From positions 1 through 64,000 of the forward strand of contig CADAGC010000005.1 in NCBI GenBank assembly GCA_902787365.1: DNA of 64,000 nucleotides, read 5' to 3'. This DNA comes from an uncultured Ruminococcus sp. (GTDB lineage: Bacteria; Bacillota; Clostridia; Oscillospirales; Ruminococcaceae). The notes under the pieces are model-generated. The model was not told the DNA's origin. It was given only the letters and a program-made list of their open reading frames with translations, and did no database searches. Below, in pieces: positions 8,595-15,424 of the stretch. Each line of letters starts with the position of its first letter. The stretch's first letter is position 1. The translations under genes and the position numbers were made by a program.

Positions 8595-8688
8595 AACAAA
8601 GAGGCGCCTGCGGTAAGCGGTCACCCCCTTGATAGGAAATTAATGTATAATAACCGTCTTGAGTGGTGTCAGGCGGTTATTTCTTTTT
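8595..8688 (+). ncRNA. Predicted antisense antitoxin RNA, TA locus 1
   Basis: The predicted transcript runs from about 8595 to the hairpin and T-run at 8649-8688, about 94 nt. It overlaps the last few codons and the 3' end of the toxin mRNA in antisense. It also contains TCACCCCCTTGAT, which can pair partly with the G-rich ribosome site of the toxin (GAAAGGGGGGAGG). It contains no open frame of its own. The RNA is predicted only from promoter and terminator. Confidence 0.65.
8649..8688. terminator. Terminator of TA locus 1 antitoxin RNA
   Basis: AATAACCG (8649-8656) pairs perfectly with CGGTTATT (8674-8681), the loop can extend the stem through G-U pairs, and TTTCTTTTT follows on the plus strand. 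The minus-strand toxin mRNA passes through the same hairpin but has only a weak T-tract there, so leakage towards mnmG is possible. Confidence 0.7.
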
Positions 8689-8766
8689 GCCGTTGTAAAT
8701 ATCGACAAAGAGGGCTGTTATGTTTGTTATGAGTAATAACAGTGTTAAAACCTCGATAACGCTCAT
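8677..8766 (-). CDS. 29-aa hydrophobic toxin peptide of a type I TA locus
   Basis: The ATG at 8764-8766 is preceded by an excellent ribosome site (GGGGGGAGG, 4 nt spacing). The peptide begins MSVIEVLTLLLLITNI and ends in a basic Lys-rich tail (NGKKK). One membrane-spanning helix with a positively charged C-terminus and an early Glu is the pattern of the small holin-like (Hol_Tox/TxpA-like) peptides of Firmicutes. The leader from the promoter at 8922-8950 is about 150 nt and rich in hairpins, one of which pairs CCCCCGAT with the ribosome site. A convergent antisense RNA covers its 3' end. It was too short for usual gene calling. Confidence 0.7.
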   Translation of the reverse strand: MSVIEVLTLLLLITNITALFVDIYNGKKK

Positions 8767-8770
8767 TTTG

Positions 8771-8800
8771 CCTCCCCCCTTTCGATTAAGATCGGGGGTT
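8771..8800 (-). promoter_or_regulatory. Ribosome-site-sequestering hairpin in toxin 1 leader
   Basis: In the minus-strand leader CCCCCGAT can pair with ATCG plus the following GGGGG of the ribosome site, with a small AAA bulge. This would mask the initiation region of the 29-aa peptide. Other perfect leader hairpins lie at 8855-8873 and 8888-8905. Such structured leaders are typical of type I toxin mRNAs. Confidence 0.55.
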
Positions 8801-8921
8801 AGATTTGACCGCCTACGCTATGTGGAAAACTTTTGTGGTTTTGCGCAGCAAAATCGCCGTTTCTTGAACGGCGAAACAAAATTTTACGGCGTCCGCAAGG
8901 ACGCCAGCTACGCCTGTGGGT

Positions 8922-8950
8922 ATTATACCACAGGCGTTTTTATTTGTCAA
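8922..8950 (-). promoter_or_regulatory. Toxin mRNA promoter of TA locus 1
   Basis: On the minus strand TTGACA (8945-8950), 17 bp, TATAAT (8922-8927). The promoter is embedded in a palindrome (ACGCCTGTGG to CCACAGGCGT, about 8910-8936), which could bind a regulator or fold in the transcript start. Confidence 0.8.
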
Positions 8951-8983
8951 ACATAACTTTTCACAAGTGTTTTTGCATAAGCA

Positions 8984-9601
8984 TTATCCGCTTATATACT
9001 CCCTGACTCTCAGGCGTATGCCTGCCTTTTCGGCAAGCTGACGTGAGAGTTCTATCTTGTCCTCGCCTATAACGTCAACGACTGTGAACATTACCTCGCC
9101 CACATACTCCTTGACGGTCTTTGCAAAGTCAAACATCGCTTCAAAGCAGTCAACGTCTTTAAACGACGGGCGGGTGACGGCGTCGTATTCTTCCTTTGTG
9201 GGGGCGTTAAGGCTTACCGACACCGCATCGAGTTTGCCCTTAAGCTCGCTCTCAATGCGCCTGCCGTTTATGATGTTGCCAAGGCCGTTTGTGTTAAGGC
9301 GTGTCTTTATTGAGCTTACACTCTTTATGTAGTCGGCGACTTTGAGCATAGTCTCCAGCTCGCAGGTAGGCTCGCCGTAGCCGCAGAATACCACCTCGCT
9401 GTATTTCGACAGATCTCTTGTCTTTACGCTCTCGATTATCTCATCAGCGCTCGGCTGATGCTCGAGCCATAACGGGTCAGAGCCGTAAGCCCCGTCGCCG
9501 TTGTTTCTTATGCAGAAAGTGCAGTTGCAGGGGCATTTGTTGGTGACGTTTATATAAAGCCCGCTGTCTACCTCATAAGTCAGGGTCATTGATCTTTTCA
9601 T
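8984..9601 (-). CDS. TatD-associated radical SAM protein
   Basis: This protein of about 205 aa carries the radical SAM cluster motif C-x3-C-x2-C (KCPCNCTFC) near its N-terminus and the GYGEPT signature that follows it in this superfamily. Length and the start (LTYEVDSGLYINVTNKCPCNC) fit the family annotated as TatD-associated radical SAM proteins, whose reaction is unknown. No tatD gene lies beside it here. The ATG at 9601 has AAAGGAAG in front and is preferred to the longer frame start at 9631. It is flanked by TA locus 1 and its decayed copy. The surviving toxin-type promoter of that copy (9766-9794) points at this gene and may now drive it. Confidence 0.8.
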   Translation of the reverse strand: MKRSMTLTYEVDSGLYINVTNKCPCNCTFCIRNNGDGAYGSDPLWLEHQPSADEIIESVKTRDLSKYSEVVFCGYGEPTCELETMLKVADYIKSVSSIKTRLNTNGLGNIINGRRIESELKGKLDAVSVSLNAPTKEEYDAVTRPSFKDVDCFEAMFDFAKTVKEYVGEVMFTVVDVIGEDKIELSRQLAEKAGIRLRVREYISG

Positions 9602-9624
9602 ATATATCTTCCTTTCAGAGAGTA

Positions 9625-9794
9625 TTGACAAATTGAGATCTTAATGTTACAATACGCATAATAAAGAGGCGCCCGTGATAAACGGTTAGCCTCCGATGAG
9701 TATAGTTGTTTCTTTTTATCGCTGTAAATACCGGCAAAATTACCGCTTTACGAATGCTTGTGACTATTATATCATAGGCGTTTTGTTTTGTCAA
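9625..9794 (-). pseudogene. Decayed copy of the type I TA locus (TA locus 2)
   Basis: Both promoters survive: plus strand TTGACA 9625-9630 with TACAAT 9648-9653, and minus strand TTGACA 9789-9794 with TATAAT 9766-9771, each with 17-bp spacing. The start of the antitoxin part (AATAAAGAGGCGCC) and the toxin 3' part (coding for a remnant like YSDKKK, about 9707-9735) match locus 1. The ribosome site, start codon and hydrophobic segment of the toxin, and the terminator hairpin, are gone. No functional peptide can be made. Confidence 0.65.
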
Positions 9795-10730
9795 TTATCG
9801 TTTGCAGCCCTGCACGCTCCCACGCCTTGCAAGCTCCATATCTATGCCGTTTAGCACCGCACGCTTGTTGGTGCTCCACATAGGGGCTAAAAGCTCCCGC
9901 TTGTCGCCGTCGCCCGTGAGCCTGCCTATTATAAAATCCTCGGGCAGAAGCTCTATCTGGTCGCATATAGTGCTTATGTAATCATTCATCTCCATAGCCG
10001 CAAACTCACCCCGCAGGTACTGTTCGGCTAAGGGGGTGTTTTTTATTATGTGCAGAAGGTGCAGCTTCACCATGTGTATGTCAAGCCCTGCTATCTTTCT
10101 TGCCGTTTGCAGCATCATCTCGTGAGTTTCATTCGGCAGGCCGTTTATTATGTGAACGCACACATTAACACCGTTTTGCCGCAGCATTTCATAACCCTTA
10201 AGAAAATCATCATAGGTGTGGCAGCGGTTTATCGCCCTCGCTGTACTGTCATGCACCGTTTGCAGACCTAACTCGCACACAAGGTATGTTTTCTTTGCAT
10301 ACTCGCCTAAGAGCTTGCATTTCTCGCTGTCAAGACAGTCCGCACGGGTGGCTATGCTCATACCCACAGCATTCGGCAGCGAAAGCGCTGTATCAAGCAT
10401 ACTCTCAAGGGTCTTTATGTCGGTGTGGGTGTTGCTGCCCGCCTGAAAGTAGGGTATGCACAAGCCCCCCTGCCATTTCTTCTCCATGACCTCACGCACG
10501 GCTTCAAACTGGGTCAGTATGCTCTGCTTCGGGTCGCCTGCAAAATTGCCGCTGAGCGCACCTGAGCAAAAGCTGCACCCGCCCGTGCCCTTGCTGCCGT
10601 CTCTGTTAGGGCATCCAAGCCCCACATTGAGCGGCACTTTGTAGACCTTTTTGCCGAAGCGGTGTTTCAGGTAGTAGCTGTAGCCGTGGTATCTCTTGTT
10701 ATCGTCAGAGTATTTAAAGGGCGGGCGCAT
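9795..10730 (-). CDS. TIGR01212-type radical SAM protein (YtqA/YhcC-like)
   Basis: This 311-aa protein starts KYSDDNKRYHGYSYYLKHRF and has an unusual iron-sulfur motif with a long insert (GCPNRDGSKGTGGCSFC) typical of the TIGR01212 radical SAM family (B. subtilis YtqA, E. coli YhcC). The reaction of the family is not established. Other conserved parts are YFQAGSNT, ATRADCL and ELGLQTVHD. The start codon overlaps the stop of the upstream gene by one base (TAATG), so the two are translationally coupled. It is complete and of normal length. Confidence 0.88.
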   Translation of the reverse strand: MRPPFKYSDDNKRYHGYSYYLKHRFGKKVYKVPLNVGLGCPNRDGSKGTGGCSFCSGALSGNFAGDPKQSILTQFEAVREVMEKKWQGGLCIPYFQAGSNTHTDIKTLESMLDTALSLPNAVGMSIATRADCLDSEKCKLLGEYAKKTYLVCELGLQTVHDSTARAINRCHTYDDFLKGYEMLRQNGVNVCVHIINGLPNETHEMMLQTARKIAGLDIHMVKLHLLHIIKNTPLAEQYLRGEFAAMEMNDYISTICDQIELLPEDFIIGRLTGDGDKRELLAPMWSTNKRAVLNGIDMELARRGSVQGCKR

Positions 10731-11578
10731 TACTGCTCACCCTGCTCGGCAGGCTCTGTCTCCTCCTGTGTGGTCGAAGCAGTAGTGCTCCCGGTGGTGG
10801 ATTCGGTAGTAGCCTTGGTGGTCTCCTTTGTGGTGGCCTTTGTCGTTTCCTTTGTGGTGGCCTTGGTGGCAGGCGGCTGCGTGGGCGCTGTCGTTACCTT
10901 GGTGGTTATGCCCGGGGCGGTGTTCTTTGTTTCGGGTGTGGTGGTGGTTTCTTCCTCGGTGGTGGTGGTAGTGGTTGTGCTCTCCGCCTCAGTCGAGGTC
11001 ATCTTCTTAGCCGCCGTGGTTACTGATGTTTCCTCTGCTTTCTTCTTTGTCTTTTTGGTCTTTTTCGTCTTTTTGGTGGTAGCTTCCGTCTGCTCGGTCA
11101 CAGTTCTTGTAACTACCTCGTGGGTGTCGGTATCATTGTTTCTTCCGCCGGGCACTCCCGGATCAGACATTCTGAACGCATTGTCCGGCAGGGGCGTTTC
11201 CTCTTCCTCTTCAAAGTGCATGATCTCGTTGTTGACGCCGCACAGATAGTGCAGGTTGTTGTTTACTATTATCATTTCCTCACGAAGCGACAGGTGCGCC
11301 ACAACGTCGCTTTCAAGCGAGCCGAAATACTCGCCCGAGAGGAAATTCTCCTTTTCGAGCTTTGTTGATTCGTTAAGGCTGGTATAGTCGTTCTCACGCA
11401 GAACGAACACTATCATCGCACAGAATATGAGCGCAAGAGTGAGCACCGCAAGGTTTATAAAGCTGCACTTGCCCTGCTGCTCGCTGTCGGCTATGTTTTT
11501 TATCTCCTGCTCGCCCCTCTTGTCCTCGGGCATTTCGGGTGCCCCTTCGGGGGAGATGTATTTTTCGTATTTTGACAT
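10730..11578 (-). CDS. Single-pass membrane protein with Thr-rich tail; DHHW-like N-terminal region
   Basis: In this 282-aa protein a cytoplasmic N-terminus is followed by one membrane helix (about residues 40-62). An extracellular segment (LEKENFLSGEYFGSLESD and SLREEMIIVNNNLHYLCG) resembles the region after the membrane anchor in DHHW/AlgX-like proteins that partner MBOAT acyltransferases. The expected SGNH-type catalytic domain is absent. Instead there is a 130-residue low-complexity tail of Thr, Lys and Glu (repeated ATTKETTK). The upstream gene is an MBOAT homologue. It is probably a wall-spanning remnant or repurposed partner. The DHHW link is inferred from pattern only. Confidence 0.65.
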   Translation of the reverse strand: MSKYEKYISPEGAPEMPEDKRGEQEIKNIADSEQQGKCSFINLAVLTLALIFCAMIVFVLRENDYTSLNESTKLEKENFLSGEYFGSLESDVVAHLSLREEMIIVNNNLHYLCGVNNEIMHFEEEEETPLPDNAFRMSDPGVPGGRNNDTDTHEVVTRTVTEQTEATTKKTKKTKKTKKKAEETSVTTAAKKMTSTEAESTTTTTTTEEETTTTPETKNTAPGITTKVTTAPTQPPATKATTKETTKATTKETTKATTESTTGSTTASTTQEETEPAEQGEQ

Positions 11579-11679
11579 AAAACTGACCTCTTTTTGAGTA
11601 TGATTTATCGAAATAACATATTGATGAAAGCGCTCATAGCTGAGAGCGTTCCCGTGGTTTTGCAGTTTAGATTAGTATG

Positions 11680-11770
11680 TTCGCCGCCCAGCGCCTATCG
11701 GCGATTGGGGCCAGCCCCAAACCCTGCAAGGGCCAGTCCTTGACCCAAAAACCTTTCTGTGTTTTTCTTG
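11680..11770. repeat. GC-rich intergenic repeat (family D), copy 1
   Basis: The segment starts TTCGCCGCCCAGCGCCT and continues through GCAAGGGCC and AAAACCTTTCTGTGTTTTTCTTG. The same order of motifs occurs at 32659-32791. It lies between the MBOAT gene and the Thr-rich protein gene. No promoter or coding capacity was recognised. Confidence 0.55.
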
Positions 11771-11786
11771 TCCAAAGACCTGCTTA

Positions 11787-13160
11787 TCAGACCATCTTCC
11801 CCACCGTTATCGCCGCTATACACATAATGAGCAGCAGTGCCTTTACGGCGGTCTTGCATATCTCTATGCCCGTATAAAAGCTCTTTGATCTGCTTTGCAG
11901 CTTTTCAAGAGAGCCTGTTACAAAGCCCCTTGCCGCAGGCAGGAAGTATATAAGCCCTACTATATAAATGAAAAGATTTGAAAGCAGGATCTCTTTCATT
12001 CTTACCGAAAGGAAGTATTTGTCGCCGACACCTATAAGCCCGAACGCCCACTTGCGCCAGCCGTAGATAGTGCCGAAATACAGTCCACCAAATATCAGCA
12101 TAGCCAGAACGGTCATATAGATATATCTTATCACAGCAGGCAGTCTTCTCAGCTTGTCGCCGATTATCATTTCAAGAATAACTATAACGCCTGCCGCCGC
12201 ACCTGCTATAAACGCCGCCTTTGAGAAGCTGTACCAGCCCGCAACCGTCACGCAGGTAACAAGCGCCGCACCCATGCCGAGCACCGTCTTGTCCTCAAAG
12301 GGGGTGAATATCAGTTCTCTGAAAAAGCCCGTCACCGAGGTGTTGTAGCCCTTTATAAGCCCTGTGAAAAGATTCTTGCTGTCGATGTCGTCAAAGTTTT
12401 TCTTGTAGGTGAAGCCGTTTAAAAGCCCCATGCCCATGCTCATCTCGCAAAGCCCCGAAAGGGTGAAGTACGCCTGACCGAAAAATGCCGCCATTCCCAG
12501 CCAGCAGCCAAAAAGGGTCATCTCATTAAGGTCAAGCCCTGTGCGCATCAGCAGCTCCAGTGAATGCCCCACCAGCACTACCTTTGCAAGGCCTAAAACT
12601 ATGTGGTCAAAGCCCTTGCTCATCATTCTGCCGGTTGCGGCACGCTCTCTCATCTGCGGCTTTATGTCCTTGTATCTTACTACAGGGCCGCACATCATAA
12701 AGTGGAACGATACCATGTATGTCAGCAGGCAAAGGGGGTTTTTCTCCGCTTCCTCGCCCTTGTATACGTCATAAACATATGAAAACGCCCGCAGAACATA
12801 GTATCCCATAGCAAGAGGGATAAGGCTCTGCTTAAGGGTCAGCTTGTCAGGCAGGCTTATCACGTCAGCCCTTGTGTATACTATGAATATGCCTGCATTG
12901 AACAGCATATCCAGCATCAGGAAAAACGCAGCCCCTGCACGGCTCTTGTCCCGAAGCTTGCCTACTAAAAGCCCCATGCCCCAGTCAAATATGAACGAGA
13001 GCAGTATAAGAAGACAAACAAGCGGCCTGCCCCAGGATATAAATATCAGCCCCGAGACGATAAGCACCATATTTTTATATTCTGCGCTGCTGTCAAAAAA
13101 TGAGATTATCACCGTCAGCGGCAGCAGAGCCAAGAGAAAAAACAGATCAGTATATACCAA
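11787..13160 (-). CDS. MBOAT-family O-acyltransferase homologue lacking catalytic His
   Basis: This 457-aa polytopic membrane protein has the MBOAT/AlgI architecture: an N-terminal helix bundle, the SYVYDVYKGE segment, FHFMMCGPVVRYKDIKPQ, and a GFFRELIFTPFE segment aligned with the family's W-F-R-D-Y-(L/I)-Y-x-P-L. In active members a conserved His sits in the WH-x-S-L-S part just before this and a second in the (L/G)-W-H-G motif about 35 residues later. Here these positions read GYNTSVTG and AGWYSFSK, with no His. The TTG start is preceded by AAAGGAG (10 nt spacing). It may be inactive as an acyltransferase, or serve transport. The gene downstream is the Thr-rich DHHW-like protein. Confidence 0.8.
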   Translation of the reverse strand: MVYTDLFFLLALLPLTVIISFFDSSAEYKNMVLIVSGLIFISWGRPLVCLLILLSFIFDWGMGLLVGKLRDKSRAGAAFFLMLDMLFNAGIFIVYTRADVISLPDKLTLKQSLIPLAMGYYVLRAFSYVYDVYKGEEAEKNPLCLLTYMVSFHFMMCGPVVRYKDIKPQMRERAATGRMMSKGFDHIVLGLAKVVLVGHSLELLMRTGLDLNEMTLFGCWLGMAAFFGQAYFTLSGLCEMSMGMGLLNGFTYKKNFDDIDSKNLFTGLIKGYNTSVTGFFRELIFTPFEDKTVLGMGAALVTCVTVAGWYSFSKAAFIAGAAAGVIVILEMIIGDKLRRLPAVIRYIYMTVLAMLIFGGLYFGTIYGWRKWAFGLIGVGDKYFLSVRMKEILLSNLFIYIVGLIYFLPAARGFVTGSLEKLQSRSKSFYTGIEICKTAVKALLLIMCIAAITVGKMV

Positions 13161-13325
13161 TTTCAGCTTACTCCTTTGTACATAAAACCGGCTTTAAACA
13201 TTAAATCATTTTACCAGACTATGCAATTCTTGAATTAATATATAAATATTTTATCACACTTCACAAAGTTAAGCAAGCTTTTTTATAAATAAAGTCAAAA
13301 TTTTTTGAAAATATCTATAAAGTAT

Positions 13326-13353
13326 TTGCAAAAATAAGAATATGTGTTATAAT
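13326..13353 (+). promoter_or_regulatory. Promoter of the SDR gene at 13443
   Basis: TTGCAA (13326-13331), 16 bp, TATAAT (13348-13353). The A+T-rich 13190-13320 stretch upstream contains no gene. Confidence 0.65.
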
Positions 13354-13442
13354 ATTGTATAGATAATCGGTCATAGTCTGCAAAACAACTTGTGAACTTT
13401 GCACATATGCCGGTTTTTTTAATCGGAGAGGGAGTGAAAGAC

Positions 13443-14372
13443 TTGGCATCAGTCTTAATAACAGGCGCAAGCGGAATGATAGGTATGTATCTTACGTCTG
13501 CTTTACTCAAAAAGAAACACAGGGTATTCGGCGTAGATATCAAGTCAAATGAATTTATAGGGGCTGACCCGAATTATACCTTTATTCAGTGCGACGCAAA
13601 TGATAAGGATCGTATAACAGACGCAATAAAATCAAACAACATCGACACAGTAGTTCACCTGGCATATACTGTCGATAACGACCTCGACCAGTATATCACC
13701 GATCTGGAACTCAAAAACTCCAAGGCTACCGATAAGTTCATATACGCCGCCGCAAGAGATGCGAGGGTAAAGAACTTTATCCTTGCCAGCTCAACTGTGG
13801 TCTACGGTCTGCAAAAGGGCAGAGAGCCCATAAGAGAAACTCAGGCCGAAAAAGGCAACAGCAACTACGCCGAGCTGAAGCTGCTCAGCGAAAAGCTTTT
13901 GCAGAAGGAATTCAAGAAGGGCGACGTTATATCCGTAATAATGAGGATAGCGCCCGTTTATACATCAGAGTATACCCAGAACCTGCTCGACAGAGTGTAT
14001 GACGCCAAGGAAGACGTGGCTTTCATCTTTAATGAGGGCGACTACGGCTTTAAGTTCTGCTGCGTTTTCAACGTGGTTGACTTCATATGCGCTATAATCG
14101 CAGGCCCGCAGGGCAGATATGAGGGTATATACAATATCTGCGATACCAAGATAACCACAGCCAAGGAAATAATCAACCACGAGCGTGAGCACCACAGAAT
14201 AGGTGCGGTAGTTCAGAGAAGCCCGAATATGGGTCTTACCATTTCAAAGAGCAAGGCTAAGACGGATTACAGATACTTCGACCCGTCGAATACCTTTATG
14301 AACTGGAACTACGACAACACCAAGGCGCAGAGAATATCGCCTTTCAGGTGGAACCTGAGCAACACAAAGTAA
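13443..14372 (+). CDS. NAD-dependent epimerase/dehydratase (extended SDR)
   Basis: This protein of about 309 aa has the Rossmann motif TGASGMIG near the N-terminus, the active-site Ser region LASSTVVYG and the catalytic YxxxK pair (NYAELK). The fold and motifs are those of sugar-nucleotide epimerases or dehydratases, but the C-terminal half is divergent and the substrate is unknown. The TTG at 13443 begins the motif-bearing protein and has GGAGAGGGAGTG upstream; the ATG at 13392 would add 17 residues unlike the family. Monocistronic with its own promoter and terminator. Confidence 0.8.
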   Translation: MASVLITGASGMIGMYLTSALLKKKHRVFGVDIKSNEFIGADPNYTFIQCDANDKDRITDAIKSNNIDTVVHLAYTVDNDLDQYITDLELKNSKATDKFIYAAARDARVKNFILASSTVVYGLQKGREPIRETQAEKGNSNYAELKLLSEKLLQKEFKKGDVISVIMRIAPVYTSEYTQNLLDRVYDAKEDVAFIFNEGDYGFKFCCVFNVVDFICAIIAGPQGRYEGIYNICDTKITTAKEIINHEREHHRIGAVVQRSPNMGLTISKSKAKTDYRYFDPSNTFMNWNYDNTKAQRISPFRWNLSNTK

Positions 14373-14378
14373 AAACTT

Positions 14379-14408
14379 ACCGCCGTCCTGCGTGGGCGGC
14401 GGTTTTTA
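14379..14408 (+). terminator. Terminator after the SDR gene
   Basis: ACCGCCG (14379-14385) and CGGCGGT (14397-14403) form a perfect stem followed by TTTTATT. Confidence 0.8.
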
Positions 14409-14489
14409 TTAGATGTAAGAAGCGGCAGACCGAATTGTGCGCCGTAACCGCTTTCCGCCTTGCAAATTTTAAAAAAATTATGAACAGCC

Positions 14490-14518
14490 TTGACAAATTT
14501 CACGGGATTTGATATAAT
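14490..14518 (+). promoter_or_regulatory. rpmH operon promoter
   Basis: TTGACA (14490-14495), 17 bp, TATAAT (14513-14518). It is a full consensus promoter, as expected for a ribosomal protein gene. Confidence 0.9.
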
Positions 14519-14598
14519 GTTACTTTGTAAGGGTCTCTATAAGGTGAGGCCTGTAATGAGATCGATCGCTGTTGAAGCGGGCGAAGGGAGGATTTGAA

Positions 14599-14733
14599 AT
14601 GAAAAGAACATACCAGCCTAAGAAGCTGCAGAGAAAGAAAGTTCACGGCTTTATGAGCAGAATGTCTACAAGGAACGGAAGAAAGGTTCTCGCAAGAAGA
14701 AGAGCAAAGGGCAGAGCAAGACTTAGCCACTGA
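14599..14733 (+). CDS. rpmH: Ribosomal protein L34
   Basis: This 44-aa, very basic protein starts [18 protein letters not shown] and ends in the Arg/Lys-rich [18 protein letters not shown] tail that defines bL34. It binds 23S rRNA in the large subunit. GGGAGG precedes the ATG at 8 nt. It is first in the conserved order rpmH-rnpA-yidD-yidC-jag. The gene was too short for standard open-frame listing. Confidence 0.97.
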   Translation: MKRTYQPKKLQRKKVHGFMSRMSTRNGRKVLARRRAKGRARLSH

Positions 14734-14806
14734 TAAGAATTAAGGACCGAATACCATTCACATAATTGAATAGGTATTGGGTCTTTATTGTTTTACAGGA
14801 GATTCC

Positions 14807-15154
14807 ATGCTTTTTACAGTAAGGCTTAAAGACAATAAGGGCTTTATGAGAGCCTTTAAAAAAGGCGCATATGTCGGCGGCGGTATGGTCACGGTGTATT
14901 TTTTTCCGAATAAGACCCCCTATAACCGTCTCGGAATAAGCGTTTCAAAGAAGATAGGCTGCGCCGTCGAGCGCAACCGTGCAAAGCGTATAATAAGGGC
15001 GGCCTATGCCGAGTGCGAGCCGATGATACCTATAGGGTATGATGTGGTGTTCGTTGCGAGAAACGGCATAGCGGAGAAAAAATCCACCGATATAGTGCGC
15101 TTTATAAAAACAAGAGTCATAAAAGAGATAGATAAAAAAGCAGGTAATAAATGA
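14807..15154 (+). CDS. rnpA: Ribonuclease P protein component
   Basis: This 115-aa basic protein assists the RNase P RNA in maturing tRNA 5' ends. The RNR signature is present as [13 protein letters not shown], and [16 protein letters not shown] is typical. The ATG at 14807 follows CAGGAGATTCC and gives a family-sized protein; the upstream in-frame ATG at 14777 lies before the ribosome site. It overlaps yidD by 4 nt (ATGA). Confidence 0.95.
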   Translation: MLFTVRLKDNKGFMRAFKKGAYVGGGMVTVYFFPNKTPYNRLGISVSKKIGCAVERNRAKRIIRAAYAECEPMIPIGYDVVFVARNGIAEKKSTDIVRFIKTRVIKEIDKKAGNK

Positions 15155-15414
15155 AACACTTGGCTATAGGCCTGATAAGGCTCTATCAGCGGTTTATAAG
15201 CCCGCTGACGGGGGCGCATTGCCGCTATTACCCTACCTGCTCGCAGTATGCGATAGGGTGCTATAAAAAGCACGGTTTTATAAAGGGGAGCATACTCACC
15301 ACACGGCGCATTCTTCGCTGTAACCCGCTTTTCAGGGGCGGCGTTGACCCTGTGCCCGAGAAATTCACACTTGTAAGAATAAAAGAACGGGGAAAAAACG
15401 ATCCCCCGAATTAA
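15151..15414 (+). CDS. yidD: Membrane protein insertion efficiency factor YidD
   Basis: This 87-aa peripheral membrane protein carries the conserved [27 protein letters not shown] core with three Cys and a basic C-terminal part. It assists YidC in membrane protein insertion. It is translationally coupled to rnpA through an ATGA overlap and is followed 10 nt later by yidC. Confidence 0.95.
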   Translation: MKHLAIGLIRLYQRFISPLTGAHCRYYPTCSQYAIGCYKKHGFIKGSILTTRRILRCNPLFRGGVDPVPEKFTLVRIKERGKNDPPN

Positions 15415-15424
15415 GGAGATATAT

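Noticed and set aside
8720..8956. 78-aa plus-strand open frame over TA locus 1
   Set aside because: It lies antisense to the toxin leader, runs through its hairpins and promoter and has no family resemblance.
10662..11249. Val-rich 195-aa plus-strand frame
   Set aside because: It is the antisense shadow of the Thr-rich repeats of the minus-strand gene; low complexity alone keeps the frame open.
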